64,000 bases of DNA from Prunus persica (Eukaryota > Streptophyta > Magnoliopsida > Rosales > Rosaceae): assembly GCF_000346465.2 (NCBI RefSeq), contig NC_034016.1, positions 14,854,786 to 14,918,785 on the forward strand. The letters run 5' to 3'. The stretch's first letter is position 1, and each line of letters opens with the position of its first letter. The translations under genes were made by a program, and so were the position numbers. A model generated the notes under the pieces. The model ran no database searches. It was not told the DNA's origin and saw only the letters and a program-made list of their open reading frames with translations. This document shows, piece after piece, positions 31,940 to 45,039 of the stretch.

Positions 31940-32669
31940 GGTTAGTTTTAAAGAACTTAGCATGCTAAGCCTAAATTAATTGGATCGGCATGTGCAGGCT
32001 TGCGTGCATTGCATATTTCTAATAACATTAATTAGGGCGCTATTCGGTGACACCACTTACGCCATCTCAAGACGGATCCTATTATCACCCTCCTTTTGAA
32101 AAATTCCTCATACATGTTTCGTCTATTTGCAAAACTGGCCTATATACCATGCAAGTTTCAAATTGGCTCTGGATAAAATAAGGCATGACCAAACCACTAG
32201 CTCAATGAGTAACTAAAACAATTATGTCAGTCAAAATAGATTTTATATCAAGCACACGCAAAACTTTCGATACATTTTCATATACTCGAAAATATATGTG
32301 TCTGCTTGCTTATACACAAACAGTCACTTAACAAACATTCAGAGAGTCACAACGTATAGATAAATCTTATTGAGAAAAAGTTAACCTCAATTACCAGATA
32401 ATATATGTTGATTTTGTTACAAATATAATCCTCTAGCAAAACCCAAGTTTTTTTTTTTCCCCTTCTTTTGAACTTGATCTCAATCACGATAAGAATGGTT
32501 CCTCAGTAAAAGCCTCGTCTATAGCCACGTTTGAGCTAAAACAAAACACATGTATGCCTTATCCTCCCACCACGCGTAACTCTGCATGCAAGTTTGCAAC
32601 CACCTTCTCCTGCTTTAAATTGGCTTTACGCATTGCCTTGCAAAACCAAAACCCACCAAACAAACAGCA
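31940..32669 (+). other. intergenic and OBAP promoter/leader
   Basis: No gene up to about 32490. From there the sequence matches 45228 onward (start of the duplicated segment) and forms the promoter and leader of the OBAP gene, with TTTAAAT at about 32614 as a possible TATA element. Confidence 0.5.
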
Positions 32670-33410
32670 ATGTCCACGGCTCACATACAAGTCACCGGCG
32701 AGCCAACCCACACGGGTACCAAGCTCGTCGAAACCGCTACGGCCGCCATCCAAGGCTTCGGCCCGATCAACCAAATCCACCAGCACCTCTGCGCCTTCCA
32801 CTTCTACTCCCACGACATGACCCGCCAGGTGGAGGCCCACCACTACTGTGCCCACCAGAATGAGGAGATGAGGCAGTGCCTCATTTACGATGGGCCAGAG
32901 GCTGATGCAAGGCTCATCGGCCTCGAGTACGTTGTGTCAGAGAATCTCTTCCTGACACTCCCGGACGAGGAGAAGCCACTCTGGCACTCGCACGAGTACG
33001 AGGTCAAGAGCGGCGTCTTGTTCATGCCGAGAGTGCCGGGTGTGATTGAGAGGCGGGACATGGAGAAGGTGTGCAAGACGTATGGGAAGGTGTGCAAGAC
33101 GTATGGGAAGGTGTGGCATTTTTGGGAGGTGGACAAGGGGGACAACTTGCCTCTTGGGATTCCGAGGGTTATGATGGCGTTGACCAGGGATGGTCAACTG
33201 GATGAGGTTTTGAAGAAGGGTGTGGAGGAGAGGTATGGGGTGAGCTTTGACAAGGAGAGGGTGAATCGGGCGTATATGAGTGGGCCCGAGCACGGGGTAC
33301 ATCCCCTGGCGAACGGGGCAGGGAAAGGGTTGAAGACTGAGCTGAGAGAGACTGGTTGCGTTAAGCCTCCTGCTGATTCTGTTTCTCCTGTTCTCAGGGC
33401 CTCTGTTTGA
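32670..33410 (+). CDS. oil-body-associated protein (OBAP, DUF1264)
   Basis: Single exon, 246 residues, beginning [13 protein letters not shown]. Core motifs include [51 protein letters not shown] and [10 protein letters not shown], which define the OBAP/DUF1264 family. These proteins associate with seed oil bodies and support lipid storage; that role is family knowledge. Length is close to the family norm. A 21-bp in-frame tandem duplication adds a second KVCKTYG in the KTYGK..HFW region, which is unusual. A truncated second copy lies at 45228-45505. The gene stands tail-to-tail with the NQR-type gene that follows. Confidence 0.9.
   Translation: MSTAHIQVTGEPTHTGTKLVETATAAIQGFGPINQIHQHLCAFHFYSHDMTRQVEAHHYCAHQNEEMRQCLIYDGPEADARLIGLEYVVSENLFLTLPDEEKPLWHSHEYEVKSGVLFMPRVPGVIERRDMEKVCKTYGKVCKTYGKVWHFWEVDKGDNLPLGIPRVMMALTRDGQLDEVLKKGVEERYGVSFDKERVNRAYMSGPEHGVHPLANGAGKGLKTELRETGCVKPPADSVSPVLRASV
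33066..33107 (+). repeat. 21-bp in-frame tandem duplication inside OBAP
   Basis: AAGGTGTGCAAGACGTATGG+G occurs twice back to back (33066-33086, 33087-33107), duplicating seven residues of a conserved region. Confidence 0.95.
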
Positions 33411-33972
33411 TTGTGTGCGAATGGGAAAATTAATCAGTGATATATCAAATAGGGCTTTTCTAGTTGTGTGTTTCTTAAACCAGTAGTTGTATTACCATTT
33501 GTTATTTTTGTAATTTTGAAGTTAAAGGTGTGTGCAATCTAATCTTTGAAGTCAGCTTTTCGAACAGAAAATTAAGGAAATGGATTTTGTGAAAATAATT
33601 TGAAAAACACGAAAAATTCAACGGGTGTCTGAATTTCTACTAGCACAACTAGTGATCCAAAATCTCTTTTATTCAATTGATGATACAAAAGAAGGCATGT
33701 GTATTTGCAACCGGGAATAGTTTTATTCTTTTGTACTTGGGCAACACAGCCACAAACTTGCTCATGTAAAAATGATCATCGTTCTTGAAAATTTTCACCA
33801 TTGTTTCTTTCTCCTGTAAATATATTTTTCTATGACAGATGAGTTGATTTGCTAGCCTTCTTGAACAAGAGCTGCAAATGTAAACATCGGTGCTCTTTCA
33901 ATCTTCTTTTTCTCTGTTTATTTTTCAGAAAGGAAATAAAACATGCCTTGGAAGCTGCAAGGCAACATCTGC
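33411..33972. other. convergent 3' flanks of OBAP and NQR copy 1
   Basis: 3' untranslated regions and spacer only. Part of it (about 33575-33700) matches 45510-45690 in unit 2, which fixes the right edge of the OBAP deletion there. Confidence 0.55.
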
Positions 33973-36900
33973 TCATAATCTTGCCGTTTGTTGGTTAAAG
34001 GTAGGATCAATGCAAACAACAACCTGTAACAATTTTACAGCAAGGAAAAAGGCATTTAGGAATTACCATTCTGAGAGTGAGAGAAGTTCAAGATATGACA
34101 CAGGAATTACCTTCCCTACACTTTTACCGGAATGGAGATACTCCACGGCATTTGCAACCGAATGTACACCCAAAAACTGTTTTGGGTCTAAAGAAACCTA
34201 TAAAATTAAGGCGGCATACAATCAGAACACCGATGATTCGAGTTCAAGAAGTTCGTGGATAAGAACTAGCAGTAAATTTAGTTGGTACGTTATGTAGATA
34301 TATTTACCTTCAGCTTTCCTACAGAGAAAAGATGAAATAGTTTATCCAGATGTTCTTGCCAGAGGTGACTGTATTGCACTAGGAAGAAACCAGCCTGAAA
34401 AGATTGGCATTGTTATATCAACTGGTTTTCAATTTATTGATGAATTCACCAAAATATATTTGAATGCAGAGTCAGTTCTCAAAACTAGGATGATGAATGT
34501 CAAGAAACTTATTTTGTGGGAAGTAGGACGAAATGATGGCCGATTATATGAGGACCAGTTTAGCATTTAGCAGCTACATACCACAGTTTGGCTTTTCGCT
34601 AAGAGCTTTTCGCAAAGTCCTGGGTAGTTTGATGGCTTCCACCCATGCTCTCCTTGATACTGAGTTCAGAATGGATTATGGTATTGGAATAAACGAAAGC
34701 CAACAACGTCAAACCCAAGAAATTCCAGAGCAGACAAGAAAAACTTCAAGTGAAATACTAGTAAGTGTTCTTCAGGGCACGATATAATAGAATTTAAACA
34801 AAATTAAGTTAAAAACAGATTTGAACACATCAGGAAAGTATGAACCTAACAAGGAGAATATATACAGATCCATAGCTGAACCTGTACTACATCCTAGAAA
34901 TCTTATACCAACTCTGCATGGTTAAGACTGTTAATTGGAGCTTATATTGATTTCTTTACCAATAATGAGATAGACATATTATTATCACAGATAAAATATA
35001 ATTTTTTTAAATTTTACCAAGATGATTGCTAGATTAGAATTGTAAAACTAAAACACAACAATGATGCCAAATCGGAAAAAGATAAAAAAAAAAAAAGGAT
35101 TCTAACATTTTTCTATACTTCAATAATTCTATTCAAATGTCAACATATCAAGTGTCAAGAAAGACAATCATAGTGTAACAACGTTTATGCTTGCATGAAT
35201 ACACAACCTGAGAAATCATTCCAATCACTATGAGTCGTCCATAAACCGCAAGAGCATTCAGGCACAAATCGAACATGTCACCACCTACAGACTCATAGAT
35301 AATGTCAACGCCTTTGGGAAACTCCTTCTTTAGAACCTGGAAAACTGAAAGTTATCAATAACCCCAACTTTATACTCAAATGACTTTAGAATAAAATTAT
35401 TGCATTGCTCCTTAAACTGAATCAGATTAAAAGCCATTTAGTTCTTACTGTGAGTGTTCCTATATCCATCCAACATGTGTCCATGTTCTAAAGTGACACT
35501 CCAAATAGTCCCATTTAAACCTAAAGAGTAGGGATGACAGGATGTGTTTCAACTTGGTAATTGTTCAGACTGCATTCTCAAAACCCATTTCAGTGATGAT
35601 ATAAATTGGACAAGGAAAAACTGATAAAATAGGAGAGGCTATACAAGCAGATGACTCAAAGGTTACTTCAACAAAATGCAAAAACTAGATTCGTTATTAA
35701 TCAGTGCCAGATTAAGATTGACTATGAGGCAGTGAATTTTACTGAGATTAAAGACCTGCACATGACCACATACTCAAATTAGATACTGATCTGTGGAGTC
35801 TTTGAAAGAAAAAAAACACTAAACAATCAGTATAAACAGATGTAGTCGATTTTAAGAGCTGAAATCTGGATTAACTGACATATTGCATCACATCAATGAA
35901 GTCATGGGTCCATTTTCACCTTACCATTCCACCAAATACAACTAAAAAACAATTTCGTAAATCAAGGGGAAAGATTCAAAAGACATACAGTCTTGATATC
36001 TTCAGCTTTATAGTCTATGACTCGATCAACCCCAAATTCTTTCAAATGCTTTGCCTTTTCTTCACCTCCACAAGTTGCAACCACAGTATTTCCAGCTAGC
36101 TTTGCAAGCTGTGCATATAAAAGACTAGTAAGAATATTTCCATTCAGGATGCTCGAGAGAATAATATTGTTGAAACACTATTCCAATAGCTACAAAATTT
36201 TGTTAAGAAAAAAATTGCCCCTTTCCAGTCAATATTCACCAGAGTTTTGGTGGGCTTTCAGGAGATAAAGGAAATAAGGTTTATTTTTGTCTCAGATTTC
36301 CATCCCCTAGTTGGTGTCAGTGGGTTTGACATACCGAATTGTCGTATGCATCAGTCAACATTTTAGACAGTGAGAGCAGTGCACTCGCAAACAGCCTTAC
36401 ACCCTACGGAATCAGATAAAAAGCAAGCATGTCATAAAGAGCTATTCCTATATTTGAAAGCAAACCTGGACTGCAAATTGCCCAGTCCCTCCAGCAGCAG
36501 CAGTAACAAGAACTACTTTTCCAGATTCCAGTTGTCCTGCTCCCGCCTAGAGGTTCATAATAAAAGAAATTGTAAGACAAGTAGAAATGTGGTGTCTCAG
36601 TGAATAATCTAACACAAACTATTAAAAACAATGAAGGCTACAGAACAAAAAATATAATGCACAATGGCTAGAAAGTTATTTAAAAGAGGGCACGACGTTA
36701 TCATCTGAATGTGACCACCAAGAATTCAGCGAAGAAAATAATATGCAATTCTGATACACAAATACATATATGTGCACTAACAGTTTTTGGACTATTATTT
36801 TCCGACTACACATACACACACATTTAACCTTTTCTAGAGCGATTGATGCAGTCAGTCCTGAAGTAAGCATAGCAACAACTTCTGGATCTGGTCTTTCCAC

Positions 36901-39900
36901 AGGAAGGATGTGTTTTGAAGGCACCTAACTCAAGTGCAAAGCTCATCAGTTATTAAACTAGTAATGGATATTAAAAATAAACAAAAGAAAGATATCAAAA
37001 ATTAGAATAGAATCATTTGGTGCCATGACTCATGATTAGTGTAAACTTGGAAACATTCCTGACATTAAATATGAAAGCACTTCTTAGTAAACATTGAAAG
37101 AAAAAAAGAACAGTATTCTTCAAACAGCGTACCATCGTGAATTCTGCATAACTACCAAAAGTCATGATTGCAGCTGGAGTACCAACTTTCAAGTTAGTGA
37201 CAGATTCCCCAACTGCTGCAATTATGCCCACAGCCTGCAAAAGCGCAACAGACTTTATCAACTAGGCATCATAGATAGCAATAACTTTATAAACCTAAAG
37301 GCCCTCAACTGCATGAGCGATTGTAAGAATGTCAAAAATTATATATTGTCCTGCACCTCAAAACCACAATCAAATGGAAGACGGGATTCAAGATCTTTGT
37401 TGCTTCCACCAAAATAACGCCCTGAGCTGTAATTTACCTACCAAAAATAAGTCCTTGTTAGAGCATATATTAATGAAGAAAAGTCATTAAGTTCAGTCTA
37501 GTTCTAAATACCATGCCAGATAATTTAGATTTCATAAAATAAATATTAAAAAAATGTATGTCATAAAATGAAGAAAAGTGACAGATGTAAGCCAATAAAA
37601 CATGTGATGGCATAATAGAATCCAGGAAAATAAAAAACCTTAGGATGAATATTTCAAGGGGAGCCATAAACTTACATCACTAGCATTTACGCCAGCATAT
37701 ATGACTTTCACAAGAACGTGGTGTGGTATAATGGGTAATCTCAACGGTGCGCGCACTGTGCCGGTAGCATTACGAAAATTGTGACTCAAGGTGTGAACAA
37801 CTCTGAAGAAAAAGAACTACAATTAATTACCAAATACTAAAAACAAAACCACTTGCATTCTTTCAAAAGTTAGTTTAGCGCTTCTGCCATATAATGTTAA
37901 GCAAAAGATGTGAAAGGTTTGAATAGATAATAAATGAAACATGAATGGAAGAGGTTTCGGGACTACAAGATCGAAGCCGTACTTTATATTGAGCATTTTA
38001 CACATAAGCAACGTAATAACAGGTAGAAAGTTGTTCTATCACAAAGATTTCGCAATCAAAGGATTTTGTCAAGTCAAGTGAGGAAAAGTGGACTACAGTG
38101 AACAGATTTATGTAAAGGCTCTTGAAGAAATGAAAAGCTTCATTTTCAGCCTATACCAACAAAAGTAATAATCTGTCAGATTTTTTCTTCAACAAAAGAG
38201 TTAATAGGGGATACTGTAACATCTTTACTCAAGACCATACTTTTATTCTGCATATGCTAAACGAATTCAATTTATGGGTTCACAATAAAAATATATCCAG
38301 CCATATATTAAACAGTCAAGAATTACCTAAGAAATTGAACTTGTATCATACTCATTAAGGAAGGAAGAAAAATAATGTTTGATGTATTATTACTAACAAT
38401 TTCTCAAAACTTTGTGGAAGTTGAAGATTCAAAGGAGCTTGGAATGGAGCTTTTGCCCCAGCTCTTTTCCTCTGGCTAACCAAGTATTTTGCTTCTTCAG
38501 CAGGAGTTGGCCAATATTCCATGCCTCTTCGAATTGTAATCCATAGGCATGAACCAGCTTTACTCTCATCAGTAATAAGCTCAAAGGCACCTAAAATGCA
38601 TAACAGCCTTTATTCAATAAACATAGTGGGTTAAACAATATATCCAAGCTCTATTTCAGTGATATAGTACGCATCTATACAATCTAAAAGAAAGTAGAAA
38701 ACCTATCCAATAGCCGTTCTGAATGCTTAGACCCTTTCACTACATAGAGTTGAGTAGCAAAGAACTATGTCTTTGCAAGGCACTGGCAATAGATAATTTC
38801 TCAAATCACCACTGCCGACATGTTGGGCCAAAACACTATTCAAATCCTAGATAATTAAAAATTTGACCCAAAAAAAAAAAGCCTTCATTCAATGAAAGCC
38901 TTCTACACGGGCCTCATCATTTATAATGACAAATGGAGACATCAAAATCATCATTGCTATAATACAACTGTTTACGCCAATTAGGTATAGTCTCTTGATG
39001 TTCTTTCTTATGTACTAGGATTTTGTAACAAGACAAAAAAATCCTTAACTATGAAGTCCAACAATTGTATCCCTATAATTATAATTTGTCTCCTCACATA
39101 ATTACTAGAATTACAACCTTCATTAAAGAAAAGAGAAAGATAAAGCATACCTTTCACTACCATTTCCATAGGGACAAAGCCGTCCATTAGGCTAACAAAT
39201 TTGGAACCCACCTTTGAGCCCATGTCAGTTTCAACAAACTGCATCAAAGAAGTTGGCAATAATTTGTTTCTTAAGTATTCCTTTGAATTGTAGTCTTATT
39301 TCAGTTGGATTTGAGTTACAATCTTACTTCAGGACAAAGGACATTGATGCGAATCCCTTGACGCTTGTAGGGAACCAGAGATCTAGTAAATTGAACAACA
39401 CCGCCTGCAAAAACATGATTCTATGATCGTCAATTTATCTATGAAAGTGGCAATTACAAGATATCTCTGCACATGTTAGGTGTACTAAAGTTTATCTGTA
39501 TCCATGGATTCTCCAGAAAAAATTGGTATAGAGTGACCAAAGAAACAGTTTCAGACAGGAAATCAGAGACAAAGCTACTGCATAGAACAAACCTTTAGAG
39601 CCAGAGTAGATTGGATCAGAGTACAGTGGGTAAAGACCAGAAGCAGACCCCATATTGATAATTACGCCAGGCTTTTGCACAGCTTGCATGGTTTTAATCT
39701 GTTTGAAACATAGTTGATACATGAGACACACTAATGTAGTCAACAATAAATAAGTTCAGAAGCATAATAACAGAGGGAAACTAATAGAAGTGGCTCTAAG
39801 TAATCCTCAACACAAAACATTTTTTTCTCTTATTTCTTACAACCTAATTTCACAAGCATGACTGGTATATATCAATTTTCAACACTAATTCCCACTGGGT

Positions 39901-41446
39901 ATGATTCAAAAGTTTGGAATTCTGAGCAACATCATAAGCAATCTTTTTCTTTCAAAAGATCACTTAACCAAGACATAAGACAAAGAGCAGTTTCTTATCC
40001 ACTTTCAGAAGCCCAAATTGATACGACTAAAACATCAGGAATGACAACATATTCTCACTCACCACTATGGACAAAACTTTGATAGGCAATGGCCCTGAAT
40101 AGAACTTTATGGTTTTGGGAGAAATTATTGGAGGTCAATTAAAATGCAGAACATTCACATTAGCAGATATGGAAGGTACAGGTATATCAGGAAAACCTAG
40201 TCAAAGTCCAAATGTACCGCAAGACGAGTGCAATCAATAATTGCAATCAGATTCACGTCTATTGTTAGTCTCCATGAGCGAGTACCGTCTGTTTCATCCT
40301 TATTGAATGGTATGGGATTACTGATGCCTGCACTGTTAATACAGATATCCAATCCTCCAAATGTTGCTAAATGTTTCTCAAACGCAGCAGCTATATTACC
40401 TGTCCATCACATAAAGAATAACATAATTATCAGAAAGGTACCATCTAATCCATAAATTAGTAAAACTGCACATATAGAATGAATGAGAACCAAGCCTCTT
40501 CAAATTTCTAGTTGTGAGTATGAAATGCAGATACATGTACATATTTCAAATCAAACATGCCTGAGAAACAAATCTTTTGCCTTTTTCTTCTTTTCTATGT
40601 CCAAATGTTTTTACTCATTGAAAAATAAGACTTTTGTAAAGTATGTATAACTTGTAAATAAACACATTTTAGGGAGAAAAACAGAATATTTAATGAAAAG
40701 AAGAAAACCGAGAATCTAGAACTCATTCGTAGATCAGTCTTATGTACAAACAGTTCATTTACCTGTATCAGTCACGTCGCATTTCACAAACATCGCAGAT
40801 GGAAAACCTAAATTGGTATGGAACTTGGCATTCTCCTTCTGAACAAGGGATGCAACTTCCTTTCCCCTTTCTTCAGAGAAATCAACAACCGTCACAAATA
40901 TTCCCTTCGCTCCAAGAGCCAAGCTAAGAGCTTTCCCTACATAGCAACACCCCAGAAAGTCACTAATATTTATTTACAGCTTGCAGCCCCAATCATAGAG
41001 TCAAAGAATCTACACATCTACAATTTAAATTGTCTAAGAATTTACACATCTACAATTTAAATTGTCTATGCATTCTCCTAGTGATTTCATTAAGAATTTG
41101 ATTGGATTTGAAAGTTTTCAATTCTAGAGCAAACCGCTTGGCCAAAGTAAAATGGATTTGGAAATTTCAAAATCAAATCCAGTTCTTCAAAAATCAAAAC
41201 CAGACACAACCTGACTGATGCACACCAGCCACCATTTATGTAAAGCGATTTCATTTTCGTTCTTGTTTTTGAAAATTCCAGTTATATATGAATTAAACAC
41301 GCATAGCAGAACCAGTGTTCTTGTTGTTCAAGTACTGTTCGATGAAAAAATTGGTAGAGGAAGATTAACAGAGCAGTGGACGATGGTTTACCAATTCCAG
41401 AAGCTCCACCAGTGACGAGAGCTGAAAGGCCTGGTTTTAGCTCCAT
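33973..41446 (-). CDS. NQR: SDR + quinone oxidoreductase (MDR) fusion protein, copy 1
   Basis: Eighteen exons were read with GT..AG ends: 41446-41392, 40936-40763, 40399-40218, 39698-39593, 39404-39328, 39238-39151, 38590-38398, 37802-37676, 37437-37357, 37234-37133, 36924-36829, 36546-36466, 36108-35989, 35336-35208, 34659-34582, 34394-34308, 34197-34111, 34023-33973. They give 637 residues. The N-terminal half is a short-chain dehydrogenase (TGGASGIG cofactor loop, CINSAG, and a YSGSK active site). The C-terminal half is a zinc-free medium-chain reductase of the quinone oxidoreductase/prostaglandin reductase-3 type ([26 protein letters not shown]). The same fusion is known as Arabidopsis NQR (At1g49670), linked to oxidative stress tolerance; substrate unknown. 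No lesions seen. Confidence 0.88.
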
Positions 41447-42100
41447 TTCTGTGGAAATTGACCGTTGAATTTGAAGGTGCTGATGATCTTCGCGGTGGTT
41501 GACGACGGTTTAAGGCGGAGAGAGAGACGCACAAGGGCGAGTGTAATAAGCCAATGCCGAGTGGCTTCGTGCCGTTTCGTAGCTTTTGTGTCGTCGTTCG
41601 TAATGGCGCGATTTTATCGCTAACAGACAAAGGGGATGGCCGGCCTCGGAAGCGGGAATGGCTATTTTGTCCCCGTTTATGTTTTTATCCGAAATGTCGC
41701 ATTAGTATTTCTCGGTTTATCCAATTTTTATTTTTATTTCATTTAATTGTTTTATTAGGGAGAGAGACAAAATAAATTAAAATATAAAATATCTTAAAAT
41801 CCTAGAGGACTTTTTGAATAGACATCTCCAAACGCAATGGAAGTTCTTTTTTTCTTTTTTCCAACATAATGGAAGTTATTTCAAATTTCTTTAATTCTTG
41901 AAAAGAAATGGTCAGTTGCTCTTTTCATATGGGTCACTGATGATGGGTTCGCATTTCATATTTAGCTTAATTAATGGTTGTAGAGATTTTGACAAGAAGA
42001 AAAAAGTATTTTATTTTGAAGCAATGGGAGCATAACCATGTCATCTTGAAGCTATGGGTTACAATTCTTCTTTGAGTTTGCATAGTTTTGATGTCTTTTC
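41447..42100. other. upstream region of NQR copy 1
   Basis: 5' leader and promoter of NQR copy 1 up to about 41680 (matching 54179-54280), then AT-rich spacer. No other gene. Confidence 0.5.
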
Positions 42101-42292
42101 TGTTGGCGAGTACTTATTTAGTTAGGTAAGGATTTTAGTTCCTTATTATGTTAGGATTTTGGTTACTTATCTATTTATATAGTCCTATTATAATTGAGAT
42201 TTATTTTCTATTGTACTTCCTTATAAATACCTCCATATTGGAGAAGAATATATATATAAGATAACTGAATATTTACCCTACTTTGTTTGACA
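42101..42292 (+). repeat. small LTR (TRIM-like or Ty1/copia remnant)
   Basis: It starts TGTTGGCGAG and ends TTGTTTGACA immediately before a tRNA-Met primer site. The length is 192 bp and it contains TATAAATACC near 42221-42230. No partner LTR or coding domain was found in the window. Confidence 0.7.
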
Positions 42293-42304
42293 TGGTATCA
42301 GAGC
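42293..42304 (+). other. primer binding site, initiator tRNA-Met
   Basis: TGGTATCAGAGC directly after the LTR end is the standard plant retrotransposon primer site complementary to initiator tRNA-Met. Confidence 0.8.
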
Positions 42305-43135
42305 CTTGGTTTTCTTGTGACCTATGCTTGCGTTCTCCTTGCAATTTAAGTGTTCTCTTCTCCTTCTCTTCAAGAGAGGAGAGGGAGTGAAAATGATATG
42401 TTTACCTTTTCCATGAAGATATTGCCTATTTCTTGACTACGACGACCCTTTCACTTCGGGGAAGGGAGGGGGGGAGGAGGGGGAGTGAAGAGAAGTTGTG
42501 TTTGCGTGAATTAGGTATAGTAGATATGGAGGAATTCTCCTTCACTTAGGCTATTGTTGTCGTTGCCGTGGCCGATGTTGCCGCCGTTGATGTTGCCTTT
42601 TCTTCCTTCGTTTTCCGTTGATATGGTCATTGTCGTTGTTGTTGTTGTGTTCTTAACCTTTACCTTTGCTTTGCCTTCATTTGCCTTGCCTTTGCCATTG
42701 CTCTTGTTGCCTTCTTTGCCTTGCCTTACTTTGCTTTTATTTGTCTTTGCTCTTGCCTTACTTTGCATTGCTTTGCCTTTATTTGCCTTTACTTTGTCTT
42801 GCCTTGCCTTGCTTTGTCTTGCCTTGCTTTGCCTTTCCTTGCTTTGTCTTGCCTTGCTTTGCTTTGCCTTTGCTCTTGCCTTACCCTATTTTTAGAGTTC
42901 GGTTTTGGCTTGCCTTTGTCGTGTTCACAAGGTTTTTGTGTTCTTTGCCATGCCTTTACCGTGTTCACAGGGTTTCTGTGTTCTTTGTCTTACCTTTACT
43001 GTGTTCACAAGGTTTCTGTGTTCTGCTTTATCTATTTTTAGGTTTGGTTTTGCTCTTGCCTAGCTTTGCATTTGCCTCTAGTATGGTGTACTATGCCTCA
43101 CTTGTCAAGTTGGGCATGTGAAACATCTTTGCACC
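42305..43135. repeat. pyrimidine-rich low-complexity tract
   Basis: From about 42540 to 42900 the strand is composed of TGCCTT/TTGCTT-type words, giving long but meaningless Leu/Cys/Phe-rich frames. A GTGTTCACAAGGTTTCTGTG-type word repeats at about 42920, 42960 and 43000. No gene. Confidence 0.7.
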
Positions 43136-43535
43136 AACTTGAGGGGTTGTACTCTATAAATAGAATATTTTAGAAGTATAGTCGGGCAGCTTTACTCTAT
43201 AAATAGAATATTTAAATAGTTTATTGCTCGACTTCACTCAATAAATAGAATATTTAAGAGTATACTCGCTCGACTATACTCTTAAAATATTCGAATAGAA
43301 TATGTTAGAAGTATAGCCGGGCAGCTTTACTCTATAACTAGACTATTTTAAAAGCGGCTATACACTTTAAATACAATATTTTTGAAGTATAGCCACCCGG
43401 AGATACTCTTTAAATACCATAAGCTTGATTACTCTTTTCTAATTATTTTATTTAGTAGTTATGTTTAATTATTATTTACTTAGTGAATAATTAGTATTCA
43501 AATGTTTTATTAAATTATTAAATATACTAAACTGA
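43136..43535. repeat. palindromic GCCG/CGGC repeat field, copy 1
   Basis: Units such as GTATAGCCGGGCAGCTTTAC alternate with AT-rich spacers ending AAATAGAATATTT. The block ends in a long AT-rich segment (TTAGTGAATAATTAGTATT) that recurs in copy 2 at 44410-44822. Confidence 0.75.
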
Positions 43536-43564
43536 AAGCGCCAAAAATAAATAATAATAAATAA

Positions 43565-43740
43565 ATAAAAACCTCCCCCGACGAAGTTTCGTCGGCATAG
43601 ATCTATCCCGATGAATGTTTGCCGGATTAGAGATCTCCCAACGACCTTTCGTCAGCAAAGGTGGGTTTCGTCGGGAGAGGTCTAATCTGGCAAATATTAC
43701 TGGCATAGATCTGTGCCGATAATATTTCGTCATTATAGAT
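43565..43740. repeat. GACGAA/TTCGTC palindrome cluster
   Basis: CCGACGAAGTTTCGTCGG and related words (CATAGATCTATCCCGATGAA, TTTCGTCGGGAGAGGTC) occur in alternating orientation. They are non-coding and distinct from the flanking GCCG palindromes. Confidence 0.65.
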
Positions 43741-44409
43741 TTTTTTGCTTTTTTATATTTTGTATTTTGTATTTTATTTATTTATAAATTTTAAACATAT
43801 AAAATTAGTTTCTTTACTTTTATTTTTTGGCCAACATCTTTAATTTAATATATGTAGTTAAGTAATATCTTAGTCTTTTTAAATTACTTTTAATTAGTAA
43901 TTATGTTTTAATTATTATTTGATTAGTGAATATTTAAACATTTTACCCATTTTATAAATTACTTAATAAATAGTAATTAATTATTTTAAATTATTTTTGT
44001 GGACTATGCTTTTTATGTTATTTTTATACAAAATTAGTTCGGGTAAAGTCAAGTTCCACTCTCCTAGCACGTGTCGGAAGACTCCCACTTGTAAAGAGTT
44101 GATACATTCTCTTCTTTTTCAATGTGGGTCTCAAGTTCCTGTATTTCAATCAAACGCCAACAAGCAGTTGATATTATCGAATCACGTTGTGACTTGGATA
44201 TAAGTTTCAAGGCTAAAATCCATTTTTGGAATACTAAAATACTTGGGTACCAAAACTAAATTTCCAGGATTTTTATTATATTATTTAATACTAATTATTC
44301 GCTGAAGAAATAATAATTAAAACACAATTACTAATTAAAGTATTTAAATAAGCCTAAGATATTATTTAATTACTAACAATCAACTTTTTAAACAAATGTT
44401 AAAAATAAT
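43741..44409. other. AT-rich spacer between palindrome fields
   Basis: No gene. A short frame at 43997-44203 has no recognisable similarity. Confidence 0.5.
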
Positions 44410-44822
44410 ATTTTAAGAGTATCGCCGCACGGCTATACTATTTCAATTAGGGAGTACAGCCGGGCGGCTGTTCTCAACAAATACAGTATTTTACAGGTAT
44501 AGCTGTGCGGCTTTACTGTACAAACATAATATTTTAAAAAGTATAGCGGCCCGGCTTTACCCTAGAAATGGAATATAGAATATGTTAGAAGTATAGCCGC
44601 ACAGCTTTCCTCTTTAAATAGACTATTTTAAAAGTATAGCCGCACAGTTGTACCATTTAATACAATACTTTTGAAGTATAGCCGCCCGACTGTACTCTTT
44701 AAATACCATAATCTTGATTTCTCTTTTCTAATTACTTTATTTATTAGTTATGTTTTAATTATTATTTATTTAGTGAATAATTAATATTTAAATGTTTTAT
44801 TAAATTAAATATACTAAACTGG
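44410..44822. repeat. palindromic GCCG/CGGC repeat field, copy 2
   Basis: Same modular layout as 43136-43535, with units like GCCGCACGGCTATAC, GCCGGGCGGCTGTTC and GCCGCCCGACTGTAC. It ends in the same AT-rich block up to ATATACTAAACTGG. Confidence 0.75.
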
Positions 44823-45039
44823 AAGTGCCCAAGTAAGTGCCTCAAGGCTCAAGACCATCTTTTTGACCGTTAAATATACAATATTAAATGCCCAAATCAA
44901 GCTTGAAGCCCAATTTACTTCTACTTAGGCTATCTTCCATTTACTTTTTATGGGATTATGACATTTATAAGAACCTCATTTTTCCTTCTTCCTACGAATG
45001 TGGGACAAAAGTCCTTAAATTTCATTCAAACTTCGAACA

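Larger units (their letters stand above)
32490..41680. repeat. segmental duplication, unit 1
   Basis: This segment (OBAP leader, OBAP gene, NQR gene and its upstream region) is collinear with 45228-54280. Exons and many intron stretches align closely. Boundaries are approximate, taken where similarity fades (AGTAAAAGCCTC at the left, AATGGCTATTTTGTCC at the right). Confidence 0.85.

Noticed and set aside
35896..36268. Plus-strand frames over the NQR gene
   Set aside because: They are shadows or intron sequence of the minus-strand NQR exons, which have clear splice sites and domain content.
42554..43121. Long Leu/Cys/Phe-rich open frames
   Set aside because: Produced by the low-complexity TGCCTT tract; composition, not a protein family.
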